Source: an uncultured Oscillospiraceae bacterium (GTDB lineage Bacteria > Bacillota > Clostridia > Oscillospirales > Oscillospiraceae). From it: 64,000 bases of DNA. The DNA lies in NCBI GenBank assembly GCA_947589745.1, contig CANQCS010000002.1, forward strand, positions 1-64,000, written 5' to 3'. Numbering within the stretch: position 1 is the first letter of the stretch; each line of letters begins with the position of its first letter. Shown here in pieces: positions 28,654 to 37,001 of this stretch. Made by a program: the position numbers and the translations under genes. The notes under the pieces are model-generated. The model was not told the DNA's origin. It saw only the letters and a list, made by a program, of their open reading frames with translations, and searched no databases.

Positions 28654-28676
28654 TCCTGTCAGAGATGTGATATACT
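28648..28676 (+). promoter_or_regulatory. Possible promoter of the ECF sigma gene
   Basis: TATACT (28671-28676) with a weak TTTCTT 17 bp upstream, overlapping the preceding terminator. Confidence 0.4.
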
Positions 28677-28774
28677 GTGGCTGAAAAAATGTTGGCCGAG
28701 ACTGCGAGAAACCGCGCCTTTTTCGGAGTATATAGATGAAAGGCCATTCTGGCTGGGGGAGAGGAGGCGATGGG

Positions 28775-29338
28775 ATGGAGGACCGGGAGATCGTGGCGCT
28801 GTACTGGGACCGGTCCGAGGCCGCCGTGGCGGAGACACAGGCCAGGTACGGCCCCTACTGCCTGGCCATCGCCCGGCGCATCCTGGGCAGCGGCGAGGAC
28901 GCGGAGGAGTGCGTCAACGACGTGTGGCTGGCGGCATGGAACAGCATCCCGCCCCACCGGCCCGCGTGTCTCTCCGCCTACCTGGGCAAGCTGGCGCGGC
29001 GCACGGCGGTGAGCCGCCTGGAGCGGTCCGGGGCCGCCAAGCGGGGCGGCGGCGAGGCCGCGCTGTCCATCGAAGAGCTGTCCGAGTGCGTCCCCGGCCG
29101 GTGGAGCGTGGAGGGGGCATTGGAGGGACAGCGGCTGTCGGAGGCCATCTCGGACTATCTGCGGGGACTGCCGGACGTGAAGCGGCGGGTGTTCCTCCAC
29201 CGGTACTGGTACGCCCGCCCGGTCCGGGAGATCGCGGCGCGGTTCGGCTTCAGCGAGACCAAGGTGGCCAATATGCTCAGCCGCACCCGGAAAGGACTGC
29301 GGCGGTATCTGGAACAGGAGGATTTGTACCATGGATGA
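28775..29338 (+). CDS. ECF-type RNA polymerase sigma factor
   Basis: 187 residues from ATG 28775 (GGAGG 7 nt upstream). Region 2 spans about 15-75 (ILGSGEDAEECVNDVWLAAWNSIPP), region 4 about 120-180 (PVREIAARFGFSETKVANMLSRTRKGLRRYL). It directs transcription of a small regulon, normally including its own operon, when released from a membrane partner. The next gene overlaps by 8 nt and encodes a membrane protein that is the likely partner. Confidence 0.93.
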   Translation: MEDREIVALYWDRSEAAVAETQARYGPYCLAIARRILGSGEDAEECVNDVWLAAWNSIPPHRPACLSAYLGKLARRTAVSRLERSGAAKRGGGEAALSIEELSECVPGRWSVEGALEGQRLSEAISDYLRGLPDVKRRVFLHRYWYARPVREIAARFGFSETKVANMLSRTRKGLRRYLEQEDLYHG

Positions 29339-30401
29339 CAGCAAGACGATCTTTCAGGCCATCGGGGAGGTGGACGACGGCCTGCTGCTGGACGCGGAGG
29401 CGGCCTGGGAGCGGGGAGCGCTCCGGCGGTCTGCCCACTGGCTCCGGTGGGTGGCCGTGGCGGCCTGCTTTCTGCTGGTCGCGGCGGCGGCGGTGTACTG
29501 GCCGCTGAACAGGGAGGTGCCGCCCCCGGTGAGCGCCGATACCTCGACGGCGGACGACGGCGGAGAGCAGCCGGACAGCGGGACGTGCGCTCCGGCGGAC
29601 CTGCCCGCGCCGGTGGACCCGGTCTTCAACGAGCTGACCGGGGGACTGTATACCGCCCCTGGGGGGATATACGCGCTGCTGGCGGAGGACTACGTGCCGA
29701 TGACCCGGGCGGAGGCCCTGGACCATTTCGGCGCAAAGCTGCCTATGGAGGAGGCCGCGCCGGAGCTGCGGCAGGAGAGCGGGGGTGAGTACGGCGTCTA
29801 CCGGAGCGGGGAGCGCGGGTGCTACTACGACGTGAACTGTTTCCGCTTCTCCAGTGAGACGGGCGAAAAATCGATCACCGTGTCCCTCCGCACCACGCTC
29901 ATCATGGCCCCCAGCCCGTCGGAGGTCAGGAGCAACCCGGAGACGCTGGAGCCCACCAGGATAAACGGCTGGGACCTGATCCTGTTCGATCTCAGCGGCG
30001 GCAACGGAGTGCCCCGCTACTACACGGAGTTTTTCCAGGGTGGCGCGGCCTGGTACGTCACCGGACAGGGCCTGACGGCGGACGAGTTTGTCCGCGTCCT
30101 GTCGGCACTGCTGGAGGAGAAGACCGCCGCAGACGGCCCTGCCACCGTGACCGGAACCGTGGCTGCGGTGGACAGCCGATATGGCGACTATTTCGACGGA
30201 CAGGAACACCACTACACCGAAAGCCACGATTATATCAAGCTGGAGCTGGACCAGGGCGGCGGGCTTACCGTCTGGCTTCCCGGCGAGGCGGACCGGTACG
30301 CCAAGGGGGACCGGGTGACGGTGACCTATACCGGCGAGCCCGCCACCGTCGGCCACATCTGGCCGGGGCAGCTGGGGGGAGTGGCAAAGGCGGGGGAGTG
30401 A
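29331..30401 (+). CDS. Membrane protein paired with the ECF sigma factor, probable anti-sigma factor
   Basis: 356 residues: a short cytoplasmic part (1-38) beginning MDDSKTIFQAIGEVDD, one membrane helix (about 40-56), and a large extracellular domain. The N-terminal segment has the size of a minimal anti-sigma domain but no zinc HxxxCxxC motif. Residues about 275-350 (VTGTVAAVDSRYGDYF .. IKLELDQGGGLTVWL .. GDRVTVTYTGE) look like an OB-fold or DUF3221-like domain. The signal sensed is unknown. Anti-sigma role is inferred from gene overlap. Confidence 0.75.
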   Translation: MDDSKTIFQAIGEVDDGLLLDAEAAWERGALRRSAHWLRWVAVAACFLLVAAAAVYWPLNREVPPPVSADTSTADDGGEQPDSGTCAPADLPAPVDPVFNELTGGLYTAPGGIYALLAEDYVPMTRAEALDHFGAKLPMEEAAPELRQESGGEYGVYRSGERGCYYDVNCFRFSSETGEKSITVSLRTTLIMAPSPSEVRSNPETLEPTRINGWDLILFDLSGGNGVPRYYTEFFQGGAAWYVTGQGLTADEFVRVLSALLEEKTAADGPATVTGTVAAVDSRYGDYFDGQEHHYTESHDYIKLELDQGGGLTVWLPGEADRYAKGDRVTVTYTGEPATVGHIWPGQLGGVAKAGE

Positions 30402-30424
30402 TACTTTTTTTGAAAAAAAGTATC
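30400..30424. terminator. Hairpin after the anti-sigma gene
   Basis: GATACTTTTTTT-G-AAAAAAAGTATC, perfect 12-bp arms overlapping the stop codon. It belongs to the TACTTTT/AAAAGTA hairpin group found at many gene ends in this window. Confidence 0.6.
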
Positions 30425-30526
30425 GGACTTGTTGAACGGGTAAAAACGCGAAGCGGCAAAGCCTGATATGCTCCCCCTGCCTCGACAGTGTTTCCCCTTT
30501 TTCACTGTCTGCTATAGGGGAGTATA

Positions 30527-30916
30527 TCAATCTGTTGTAATATAGGAGTTGGAAACAACGCCGTCCGTAAAATCAAGAATGAGCCATTCGCTGTCTATGC
30601 TGATCAGTCCCCGCTCCGGCCCCATGTAATATACATAACGGTCATCCGCATTAAAATACCCGTAGTCATTGTTGGGTTCTCCCAACAGTGCCGCAACTTC
30701 TTCCTCGGTCATTCCGGCAAACTCATGCTTTGCGAGCAGGTCATCGACAATTGCCGTGCGCCCTTCCGGATCGTTCAGCCATTTGGATGTGCTGAATGTG
30801 TGCGTATGGTAATAAACAACGCCTGCAATTATGATCGCGAGAACGACAGCGGCAAACATGCCAACAGCGATATCGTTGATGCGTTTGGCCTTTCGCATTT
30901 CTCTTTCAACATCCAT
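30527..30916 (-). CDS. Small single-pass membrane protein with a BamE/SmpA-like domain
   Basis: 129 residues. Basic N-terminus, one membrane helix (about 15-36), then an outer domain with FAGMTEEEVAALLGEPNNDYG, a motif shared with BamE/SmpA-like and DUF3862-type folds (G-M-x-x-x-E-V-x-x-L-L-G-x-P). Codon use is AT-richer than the surroundings. No obvious partner. Specific role unknown. Confidence 0.75.
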   Translation of the reverse strand: MDVEREMRKAKRINDIAVGMFAAVVLAIIIAGVVYYHTHTFSTSKWLNDPEGRTAIVDDLLAKHEFAGMTEEEVAALLGEPNNDYGYFNADDRYVYYMGPERGLISIDSEWLILDFTDGVVSNSYITTD

Positions 30917-31046
30917 ATTCTGTCACCTGCACAAATCCAGATTTTTGATAATTGTATCACTCAAATATGAACAAATCTACTGGTGGCTAAGGTGATTTAT
31001 CAACTCTCTGACACAAAAATATGCCCATGCTGAATTGAAAACGCTC
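30917..31046. other. Start of a 377-bp gap, no gene seen
   Basis: AT-rich sequence upstream of the 129-residue gene; a TACAAT-like -10 may serve that gene. The rest of the gap up to 31293 is taken by two copies of repeat B and a GC-rich inverted repeat. Confidence 0.5.
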
Positions 31047-31120
31047 CGGCGATTTATGTACAAAAGGGACTCAAGAGCGAGGGTAAAGTCCTTTTCGCCT
31101 GCTTTTTCTCTCAAGAGGAC
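31047..31120 (-). repeat. Repeat B, copy 2 (diverged)
   Basis: Aligns with 31163-31240 at a 116-bp offset: CGGCGATTTATGTACA, CTCAAGAGCGAG, TAAAGTCCTTTTCGCC. Its hairpin is decayed (CTTTTTCTCTCAAGAGGA). Confidence 0.65.
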
Positions 31121-31152
31121 ATATTAGCATCTACCGACACGCACCCAGCCCC

Positions 31153-31241
31153 CGTCACCGTGCGGCGATCTATGTACAGAAGAGGCTCAAGAGCGAGATT
31201 AAAGTTCTTTTTGCCTACTTTTTCTTTCAAGAAAAAGTAGG
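31153..31241 (-). repeat. Repeat B, copy 3
   Basis: Minus orientation: hairpin CCTACTTTTTCTT-GAA type (31214-31241), the CAAAAAGAACTTTAATCTCG block (31193-31213 region) and the GCCGCACGGTGACG end (31153-31166). It lies just past the end of the small minus-strand gene at 31294. Confidence 0.75.
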
Positions 31242-31247
31242 GGCCAG

Positions 31248-31285
31248 GGGCCCCGGAGACATCGATGACGGTGGCTCCGGGGCCC
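31248..31285 (-). terminator. GC-rich inverted repeat after the 59-residue gene
   Basis: GGGCCCCGGAG / CTCCGGGGCCC, perfect 11-bp arms, directly after the stop codon; on the minus strand CCCCTACTTTTTC follows. Confidence 0.55.
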
Positions 31286-31293
31286 GGGACACT

Positions 31294-31473
31294 CTATCTG
31301 TTGTTGTCCCAGGAGCGCTTCACGGATGTGGCGGCGGAGTCCACCGCGTCGGTGACGGACTGCATCGCCTTTCCGGCGGCCGTCCGCTTGCCCTCGCGGG
31401 TGTGCAGCGCCATGTCCGTCGCCACTCCCGCCGCTACGCCCAGCAGCATGCCTTTCAGAAATCCATCGGTCAT
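31294..31473 (-). CDS. Small YtxH-like protein, 59 residues
   Basis: A short reading frame starting MTDGFLKGMLLGVAAGVATD and ending RSWDNNR, with AGGAGG 8 nt before the ATG at 31473. The N-terminal G-rich hydrophobic stretch (about 4-19) followed by a charged helical tail (TREGKRTAAGKAMQSVTDAVDSAA) is the layout of small YtxH-type membrane or stress proteins. Good codon use matching the host and a clear ribosome site support it as real. Function unknown. Confidence 0.75.
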   Translation of the reverse strand: MTDGFLKGMLLGVAAGVATDMALHTREGKRTAAGKAMQSVTDAVDSAATSVKRSWDNNR

Positions 31474-31555
31474 ATTTCATTCCCTCCTCTCGTCCAACGG
31501 TAGTTTGTCCGAAAGAAGAGAAATTAAGCGCCGGGGGACATTCCATATTTTGATT

Positions 31556-31592
31556 AAAAAAGGGGACCAGCCTTGACGGCAGGTCCTCTTTT
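31556..31592 (-). terminator. Terminator of the DUF2752-DUF4234 pair
   Basis: Minus strand GGACC-GCC / GGC-GGTCC stem with a GTCAA loop followed by CCTTTTTT. Confidence 0.85.
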
Positions 31593-31596
31593 GCGA

Positions 31597-32733
31597 TCAC
31601 AGGTTGTTGTACCGATTGTATGCGGAACAGAGAATGTTGGTGTTTTTGATGATAAAATACAGGGCCACCAGGGGGCCGATGCCGCAGAGCAGGAAGCCCA
31701 CCAGATACCACAGCAGCACCGTGGTGCCGTTCTCCTGGAAGGTGAGGCCATAGCGAGGCGCATTGACCGCCAGACGGTCGCCCACGCAGTAGTACCAGTA
31801 GATGGAGTAGAAGCCGCAGGTGACGAGGCTCAGCAGGAGGAACGCCGCCAGGCCGGGGGTGCGCCGGCCGTCGCCGTCGCAGGTGGTGTTGATGTCCTGG
31901 GCCAGCTTGTAGAGAAAGTACCAGCCGTAGAATCCACAGGTGAGGATGTTCAGCAGGATATACGCCACGAGGCTTCGGTTGGTCTTCAGCGGGGCATAGA
32001 CGCTGTAAGAGGCGGTCCGGGCCGACCGGCTGTCCCGGGAGCGGTTCCCAAGTCCGGCGGTCAGGTCCTGGGCGGCGGCCAGAGCCGAACGGAGGGAGGC
32101 ATTCAGCTCCGCCGGGCTCCGGTGCAGCAGCGGCGCGGGTTCCCCGTTCAGGACGGTAATGAGCGCCAGGACGCCGATGGCCAGCAGGGCCAATACCAGC
32201 CGCCCCAGGATGCTGTACAGGTCTCTCCCGATGTGGTAGCCCCCGACAGCGGAGACCAGGGCAGTCATCAGCAGGTTCACCAGGGAACGGAGCACAGCCC
32301 CTCCGGCGAAGCACAGAAACAGGCCGTCAGCGTTCTGCGGTGTGCGCCGCAGGGCGATGAGCAGGGACGCGGCGCACGCCAGCGCCGCCAGGGAGAACAG
32401 GAGAAGGTGCCGGAGAAGATTGAGCGGCGTATAGAGAAGGCCCATATGCCACCAGCCGCCGGTGGCGAGGTTGAGGAGCACGCTGAGGATGCTGAGAAAA
32501 TTGCCGGCAGCCGGGACGCCGTAGCAGAGGGCGCAGCCTAGGCCGAATAGTTTGAAGAGAATGGACGCGCCGCCCTGCGGTCCGGCCTGGGGCGGGGTCC
32601 ACCGGGTCCCGGACGGGCCAGAGGCGGGCGGGGGCTCATAGGACTGCCGGGGCCGCTCCCACTGGTCCGCGCCGCACTGTCCGCAGAAGCGCTGGCCGTC
32701 CATCAGATCAGCGCCGCATTTCCAACATTTCAT
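31597..32733 (-). CDS. Zinc-ribbon membrane protein with a DUF4234 domain
   Basis: 378 residues. N-terminal zinc ribbon C3, C6, C17, C20, a proline-rich linker, then about eight membrane helices. The C-terminal third contains the DUF4234 pattern: ILTCGFYGWYFLYKLAQDIN and its repeat LVTCGFYSIYWYYCVGDRL, followed by LVGFLLCGIGPLVALYFI. AAGGAGGT lies 8 nt upstream. It is 15 nt behind the DUF2752 gene. No biochemical role is known for either family. Confidence 0.85.
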   Translation of the reverse strand: MKCWKCGADLMDGQRFCGQCGADQWERPRQSYEPPPASGPSGTRWTPPQAGPQGGASILFKLFGLGCALCYGVPAAGNFLSILSVLLNLATGGWWHMGLLYTPLNLLRHLLLFSLAALACAASLLIALRRTPQNADGLFLCFAGGAVLRSLVNLLMTALVSAVGGYHIGRDLYSILGRLVLALLAIGVLALITVLNGEPAPLLHRSPAELNASLRSALAAAQDLTAGLGNRSRDSRSARTASYSVYAPLKTNRSLVAYILLNILTCGFYGWYFLYKLAQDINTTCDGDGRRTPGLAAFLLLSLVTCGFYSIYWYYCVGDRLAVNAPRYGLTFQENGTTVLLWYLVGFLLCGIGPLVALYFIIKNTNILCSAYNRYNNL

Positions 32734-32748
32734 GGATGTACCTCCTTG

Positions 32749-33141
32749 TCATCTTCCGAATCCCCCGGCGAACAGCCGGAATAGCAGACCACGGGCGGGT
32801 TCAAACACCACCACGGCGTCCCTGGGCGTGAGAAGCCGGACGGCGTACACGCCCAGAAACAGCACGCACACGGCGGCCCCGCCCCACCGGTACACCGCCC
32901 GCGGCAGCTTGTTCCGGCACAGGAACCCCGCCGCAGCGGGTACCGGCAGCCAGAACAGGGGATGGTAGGCAAAGGCCCCGGCCACGTCCCCCCGCAGCAG
33001 GCACAGCCACGCCCGGCTCATGCCGCATCCGGCGCAGGACACGCCGGTGAGGAGCTTGATGGGGCAGGTGATCCCCAGGGCCATCATGGCGGCGTAGAGG
33101 GCGGCGATGGCCAGCACCGCAGCGATGCTCTTTTTGTCCAT
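32749..33141 (-). CDS. DUF2752 membrane protein
   Basis: 130 residues from ATG 33141 (GGGAGG 8 nt upstream). Three or four membrane helices with the family signature CPIKLLTGVSCAGCGMSRA (C26, C36, C39). It pairs with the DUF4234 protein; such pairs are common in clostridia. Function unknown. Confidence 0.87.
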   Translation of the reverse strand: MDKKSIAAVLAIAALYAAMMALGITCPIKLLTGVSCAGCGMSRAWLCLLRGDVAGAFAYHPLFWLPVPAAAGFLCRNKLPRAVYRWGGAAVCVLFLGVYAVRLLTPRDAVVVFEPARGLLFRLFAGGFGR

Positions 33142-33170
33142 AGCCCCGCCTCCCGCTCCGTACTGATCGT

Positions 33171-33199
33171 AGGATAACACGCTTCGGGAAAGATTGCAA
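33171..33199 (-). promoter_or_regulatory. Promoter of the DUF2752-DUF4234 pair
   Basis: Minus strand TTGCAA (33194-33199), 17-bp spacer, TATCCT (33171-33176). Confidence 0.62.
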
Positions 33200-33261
33200 G
33201 CGCCCGCCGCATTTTGGCGCGACGGGCGCCCCATTCCTTCCCCGGCGGCGGAGACTGGATA

Positions 33262-33290
33262 TTGCGAAATCCAGCCGGATGCGCTATAAT
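33262..33290 (+). promoter_or_regulatory. Promoter of the phosphatase-acetyltransferase gene
   Basis: TTGCGA (33262-33267), 17-bp spacer, TATAAT (33285-33290); divergent from the DUF2752 promoter. Confidence 0.75.
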
Positions 33291-33321
33291 ACCTGTGAAG
33301 GAACGAGAGGGGGAACGTCCC

Positions 33322-34323
33322 ATGACGACAAAGATCTACCTGGTCCGCCACGCGGAGGCGGAGGGGAATCTGTTTCGGATCGCCCACGGCCAGTACAACA
33401 GCACCATCACGCCCCGGGGCTACCGGCAGCTGGCCCACCTCCGGGAGCGGTTCCGGGACGTGCATCTGGACGCGGTGTACGGCAGCGACCTGCTGCGGGC
33501 CCAGACCACGGCCTCGGCCCTCTACGTGCCCAGGGGCCTTCCGTTCCTGCCGGAGCCCCGCCTCCGGGAGGTGGACCTGGGCTGCTGGGAGCAGCGGACC
33601 TGGGCGGATATCCAGCGGGACGATCTCCGGAGCTACATCGACTTCAACAAGCACCCGGACCGCTGGCATATCCCCGGCGGGGAGGACTTCGACCGGGTGA
33701 AGGCCCGTGCGGTGGCCGCCATCCGGGACATCGCCGCCGCCCACCCCGGCGAGACAGTGGCCGCCGCCGGCCACGGCGCGGCCCTGCGGGCCCTGCTGAG
33801 CACCCTCCAGGGGCTCAGCCCGGAGGAGTGGGGGGCCAGCAAGTACGGCGACAACACCGCCGTGTCCCTGCTGGAGGTGACCGGAGAAGATATCCGTGTG
33901 GTCTTCCGGGACGACGTGAGCCACATCCCGCCGGAGGCGTCCACCTTCCGGCGGCAGAAGTGGCACAAGAACGACCAGGCCACCGAGCCGGGGCTGTGGT
34001 TCCGCACCGTGGCCGAGGATGGCGGCGGCCGGACCGCCGAGGCCATGCTGGACGAAGCGCCCGCCGGGCGGGTGGGATTCGTCCTGGAGCCGGACGGGCT
34101 CCGCATCACCGAGTATGAGCTCCTGCCGGAGCTCCGGGGCCAGAGGTACGGCGTGCAGCTGTTGGGGCAGGCGGTGCAGTTCGCCCGGACCCATGGCAAG
34201 GATTATTTGCTCCTGGCCTGCCCGGCCGGGGCGGAGGGGTACTTCTCCAAATACGGATTTGTCCCCTCCGGGGGCGGGGATATGGTGATGGACATACGGC
34301 TCATTATCCATGACATCGGATAG
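33322..34323 (+). CDS. Histidine phosphatase fused to a GNAT-like domain
   Basis: 333 residues from ATG 33322. The N-terminal histidine phosphatase domain (1-205) has the LVRHAEAEGN motif with catalytic R9-H10, R59 in YGSDLLRAQTTA, E83 and H151 in AAGHGAAL, as in phosphoglycerate mutase-like and alpha-ribazole phosphatase enzymes. Residues about 225-333 resemble a GNAT acetyltransferase: RVGFVLEPDG, ITEYELLPELRGQRYGVQLLGQAVQFAR (acetyl-CoA loop R-G-Q-R-Y-G) and YFSKYGFVP. Two catalytic domains in one chain suggest linked steps on one substrate, or regulation; neither is known. Confidence 0.87.
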   Translation: MTTKIYLVRHAEAEGNLFRIAHGQYNSTITPRGYRQLAHLRERFRDVHLDAVYGSDLLRAQTTASALYVPRGLPFLPEPRLREVDLGCWEQRTWADIQRDDLRSYIDFNKHPDRWHIPGGEDFDRVKARAVAAIRDIAAAHPGETVAAAGHGAALRALLSTLQGLSPEEWGASKYGDNTAVSLLEVTGEDIRVVFRDDVSHIPPEASTFRRQKWHKNDQATEPGLWFRTVAEDGGGRTAEAMLDEAPAGRVGFVLEPDGLRITEYELLPELRGQRYGVQLLGQAVQFARTHGKDYLLLACPAGAEGYFSKYGFVPSGGGDMVMDIRLIIHDIG

Positions 34324-34361
34324 GGGGTTGGGGGGCGGCAGCCCCACAGTGCAAATCAAGT

Positions 34362-35018
34362 AGGGGCCTCCGGCCCCTACCACCTCTTATTCTGTCTTTC
34401 AGTGCCTGCCGGCACCCTGGGGTACTTTTCCCACGCGGGAAAAGTACCCAAAAGGGCGCCAGCCCGTAGGGCTGGACCTCTAACATTTTTTGTTAAGGGC
34501 AGATGGGTGTTGGGTAGGACCCAGAGAAGGCTTTCATCGGTACTGCGACGTTGGTTTTCCGTAGTCCAACTGCTGGTTGCTCCGTTCCACTACGCAATTG
34601 ATGACGTGGTTCTATTCGGGTGCGTGACGAAACATTTGTCAATCGCGTAGTGGAACGGAGCAGGACGCAGTCGGTCCCAAACCGTATACAGCAATCTACC
34701 AATTGCGTAGTGGAACGGAGCAACCAGCAGTTGGACAAGCACAAAACGACCAACGCACCCAATGAGTCCCTGCACCAGCGCTTAAAATCCCCTTGAGGAC
34801 ATACTCAAACAGCCGCTTCGCCCTATACACGGGACCCGGCACGGTTTAGGAAAAACCAGCCGCAGGGGGAGCGCAAAAGAAAACAAAAAATAAGGAAAGA
34901 TCCTCAAGAAAACCATTCCTGGTTTTCTTGAGCACGCTTTTGCCTACTTTTCCCGTGGGGGAAAAGTAGGCCAGGGGCGGGGCTGGAAGCCCCGCGACCT
35001 TCCGGGGGCGGAGCCCCC
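34362..35018 (+). repeat. Long intergenic repeat element A, copy 2
   Basis: Same order of parts as 3262-3933: AGGGGCCTCCGGCCCCTAC (34362-34380), hairpin GGGTACTTTTCCC/GGGAAAAGTACCC (34420-34449), a second hairpin near 34461-34479, inverted repeat arms 34566-34600 and 34700-34734 (35 bp, perfect) built on GCGTAGTGGAACGGAGCA, third copy of the word at 34645-34662, hairpin CTCAAGAAAACC/GGTTTTCTTGAG (34903-34932), hairpin 34942-34971, and GGGGGCGGAGCCCCC (35004-35018). It fills the gap between the phosphatase gene and ygiQ, where no gene is seen. Confidence 0.85.
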
Positions 35019-35039
35019 GGACCCCCAAAGGAGGCGACT

Positions 35040-36869
35040 ATGGACCGCTCTTTATTTCTCCCTGTTTCAAAAGAGGATATGCACGATAGAGACTGGTGGT
35101 ACTACGATTTCCTGGTGGTGACGGCCGACGCCTATGTGGACCACCCCAGCTTCGGTACCGCCATCATCGCCCGGGTGCTGGAGGCCGAGGGCTACCGGGT
35201 GGCCGTGCTGGCCCAGCCCGACTGGCACTCCGCCGACGCCTTCCGGGCCATGGGAAAGCCCCGCTACGGGGTCATGATCGGCGGCGGCAACATCGACTCC
35301 ATGGTGGCCCACTACACCGCCGCCAAGAAGCGGCGGTCCTCCGATGCCTACAGCCCCGGCAACAGGATGGGCCTGCGGCCCGACCGGCCCACCATCGTTT
35401 ACGCCAACCGGGCCAGGGAGGCGTTCCCGAACACCCCCATCATCATCGGCGGCCTGGAGGCCAGTTTGCGGCGCTTCGCCCACTACGACTACTGGGACGA
35501 CAAGGTGCGGCGCTCCATCCTCTTCGACGCCCAGGCGGACCTGCTGGTCTACGGCATGGGGGAGTACGCCACCCGGCAGATCGCCCGGCGTCTCAGCAGG
35601 GGCGAGCCGGTGGCCCGGCTCACCGATATCCGGGGCACCGCCTACGCCGTGAAGGAGCCGGACTGCGCCTTTGACAGCGTGGAGGTCCCCTCCTATGAGT
35701 CCGTCTGCGCCAGCAAGCGGGACTACGCCGTGGCCACCAAGGTGGAGTATGAGGAGCACGACCCCATCCGGGGCAAGGCGTTGCTCCAGCGCCACGGCGA
35801 CCGGGTGCTGGTGGTGAATCCCCCCGCCATGCCCCTGACGCGGCAGGAGCTGGACTTCGTGGCGGAGCTGCCCTACGCCAGGGAGGTCCACCCCATGTAC
35901 GACGCCCTGGGCGGCGTGGCTGCCATCGAGGAGGTGCGCTTCTCCGTCACCCACAACCGGGGCTGCTTCGGCGGGTGCAACTTCTGCTCCCTGGCCTTCC
36001 ATCAGGGGCGGATGGTCACCTCCCGCAGCCATGAGAGCGTCATCCGGGAGGTGGAGGGCTTCACCCGGGACCCCAAGTTCAAGGGCTATGTCCACGACAT
36101 CGGCGGTCCCTCCGCCAACTTCCGCCACCCCAGCTGCCAGCAGCAGCTGAAGAACGGCATGTGCAAGAACCGCTCCTGCTTGGCCCCCACTCCTTGCAAG
36201 AACCTGGACCCGGACCACAGCGACTACCTGGCCCTGCTTCGCAAGGTCAGGGCCATCCCCGGCGTGAAGAAGGTCTTCATCCGCAGCGGCATCCGCTACG
36301 ACTATATGCTCTGTGAGAAGAACAGCGAGTTCTTCTCCGACCTGGTCAAGTACCACATCTCCGGCCAGCTGAAGGTGGCCCCGGAGCACTGCTCCAGCCA
36401 CGTGCTGGACTACATGGGCAAGCCCCACTTCGACGTGTACGAGCGGTTCCTGGACAAGTACAAGCGCCTGAACCAGCGGTACGGCCTGGAGCAGTATGTG
36501 GTGCCCTACCTGATGAGCAGCCATCCCGGCTGTACCCTGGAGGACGCGGTGGAGCTGGCGGTGTTCCTCAATAAGACAGGCCGCCAGCCGGAGCAGGTCC
36601 AGGACTTCTACCCCACGCCGGGGACCCTGTCCACCTGCATGTGGTACACGGAGCTGGACCCCCGGACCATGGAGCCGGTGTACGTGGCCAAGTCCCCCCA
36701 CGACAAGGCCCTCCAGCGGGCCCTGCTCCAGTGGAAGCGGCCGGAGCTCCGCCGCCTGGTGACCGAGGCGCTGTATAAAGCCCACCGGGAGGACCTGATC
36801 GGCTACGGCAAGAACTGCCTCATCCGCCCCCTCCACGGCGGCGGCGCGCCCCGCCCGAGAGGGAAGTGA
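35040..36869 (+). CDS. ygiQ: YgiQ-family radical SAM protein
   Basis: 609 residues. A B12-binding-like N-terminal domain (about 20-200, with FLVVTADAYVDHPSFG and IIIGGLEASLRRFAHYDYW) precedes the radical SAM core with C309-x-x-x-C313-x-x-C316 (NRGCFGGCNFCSLAFHQGR). A cysteine-rich insert (CQQQLKNGMCKNRSCLAPTPC) may hold a second cluster. YgiQ proteins are widespread and uncharacterised. AAAGGAGG precedes the ATG. Confidence 0.93.
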   Translation: MDRSLFLPVSKEDMHDRDWWYYDFLVVTADAYVDHPSFGTAIIARVLEAEGYRVAVLAQPDWHSADAFRAMGKPRYGVMIGGGNIDSMVAHYTAAKKRRSSDAYSPGNRMGLRPDRPTIVYANRAREAFPNTPIIIGGLEASLRRFAHYDYWDDKVRRSILFDAQADLLVYGMGEYATRQIARRLSRGEPVARLTDIRGTAYAVKEPDCAFDSVEVPSYESVCASKRDYAVATKVEYEEHDPIRGKALLQRHGDRVLVVNPPAMPLTRQELDFVAELPYAREVHPMYDALGGVAAIEEVRFSVTHNRGCFGGCNFCSLAFHQGRMVTSRSHESVIREVEGFTRDPKFKGYVHDIGGPSANFRHPSCQQQLKNGMCKNRSCLAPTPCKNLDPDHSDYLALLRKVRAIPGVKKVFIRSGIRYDYMLCEKNSEFFSDLVKYHISGQLKVAPEHCSSHVLDYMGKPHFDVYERFLDKYKRLNQRYGLEQYVVPYLMSSHPGCTLEDAVELAVFLNKTGRQPEQVQDFYPTPGTLSTCMWYTELDPRTMEPVYVAKSPHDKALQRALLQWKRPELRRLVTEALYKAHREDLIGYGKNCLIRPLHGGGAPRPRGK

Positions 36870-36927
36870 GCTGGTCGGCTTTGTTGACCAATTTTGTTGG
36901 TTCCCCACAGATGACCCAGAATGATTC

Positions 36928-36969
36928 ACAGAAGAAACCACATCTTTTGTGGTTTCTTCTGTTTTTTTT
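36928..36969 (+). terminator. ygiQ terminator
   Basis: ACAGAAGAAACCACA / TGTGGTTTCTTCTGT, perfect 15-bp arms with a 5-nt loop, eight T. Confidence 0.93.
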
Positions 36970-36972
36970 CTC

Positions 36973-37001
36973 TTGACAATTTGTGGGAAGGCGTATATGC
37001 T
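36973..37001 (+). promoter_or_regulatory. Promoter of the DeoR gene and dehydrogenase operon
   Basis: TTGACA (36973-36978), 17-bp spacer, TATGCT (36996-37001), starting directly after the ygiQ terminator T run. Confidence 0.68.
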
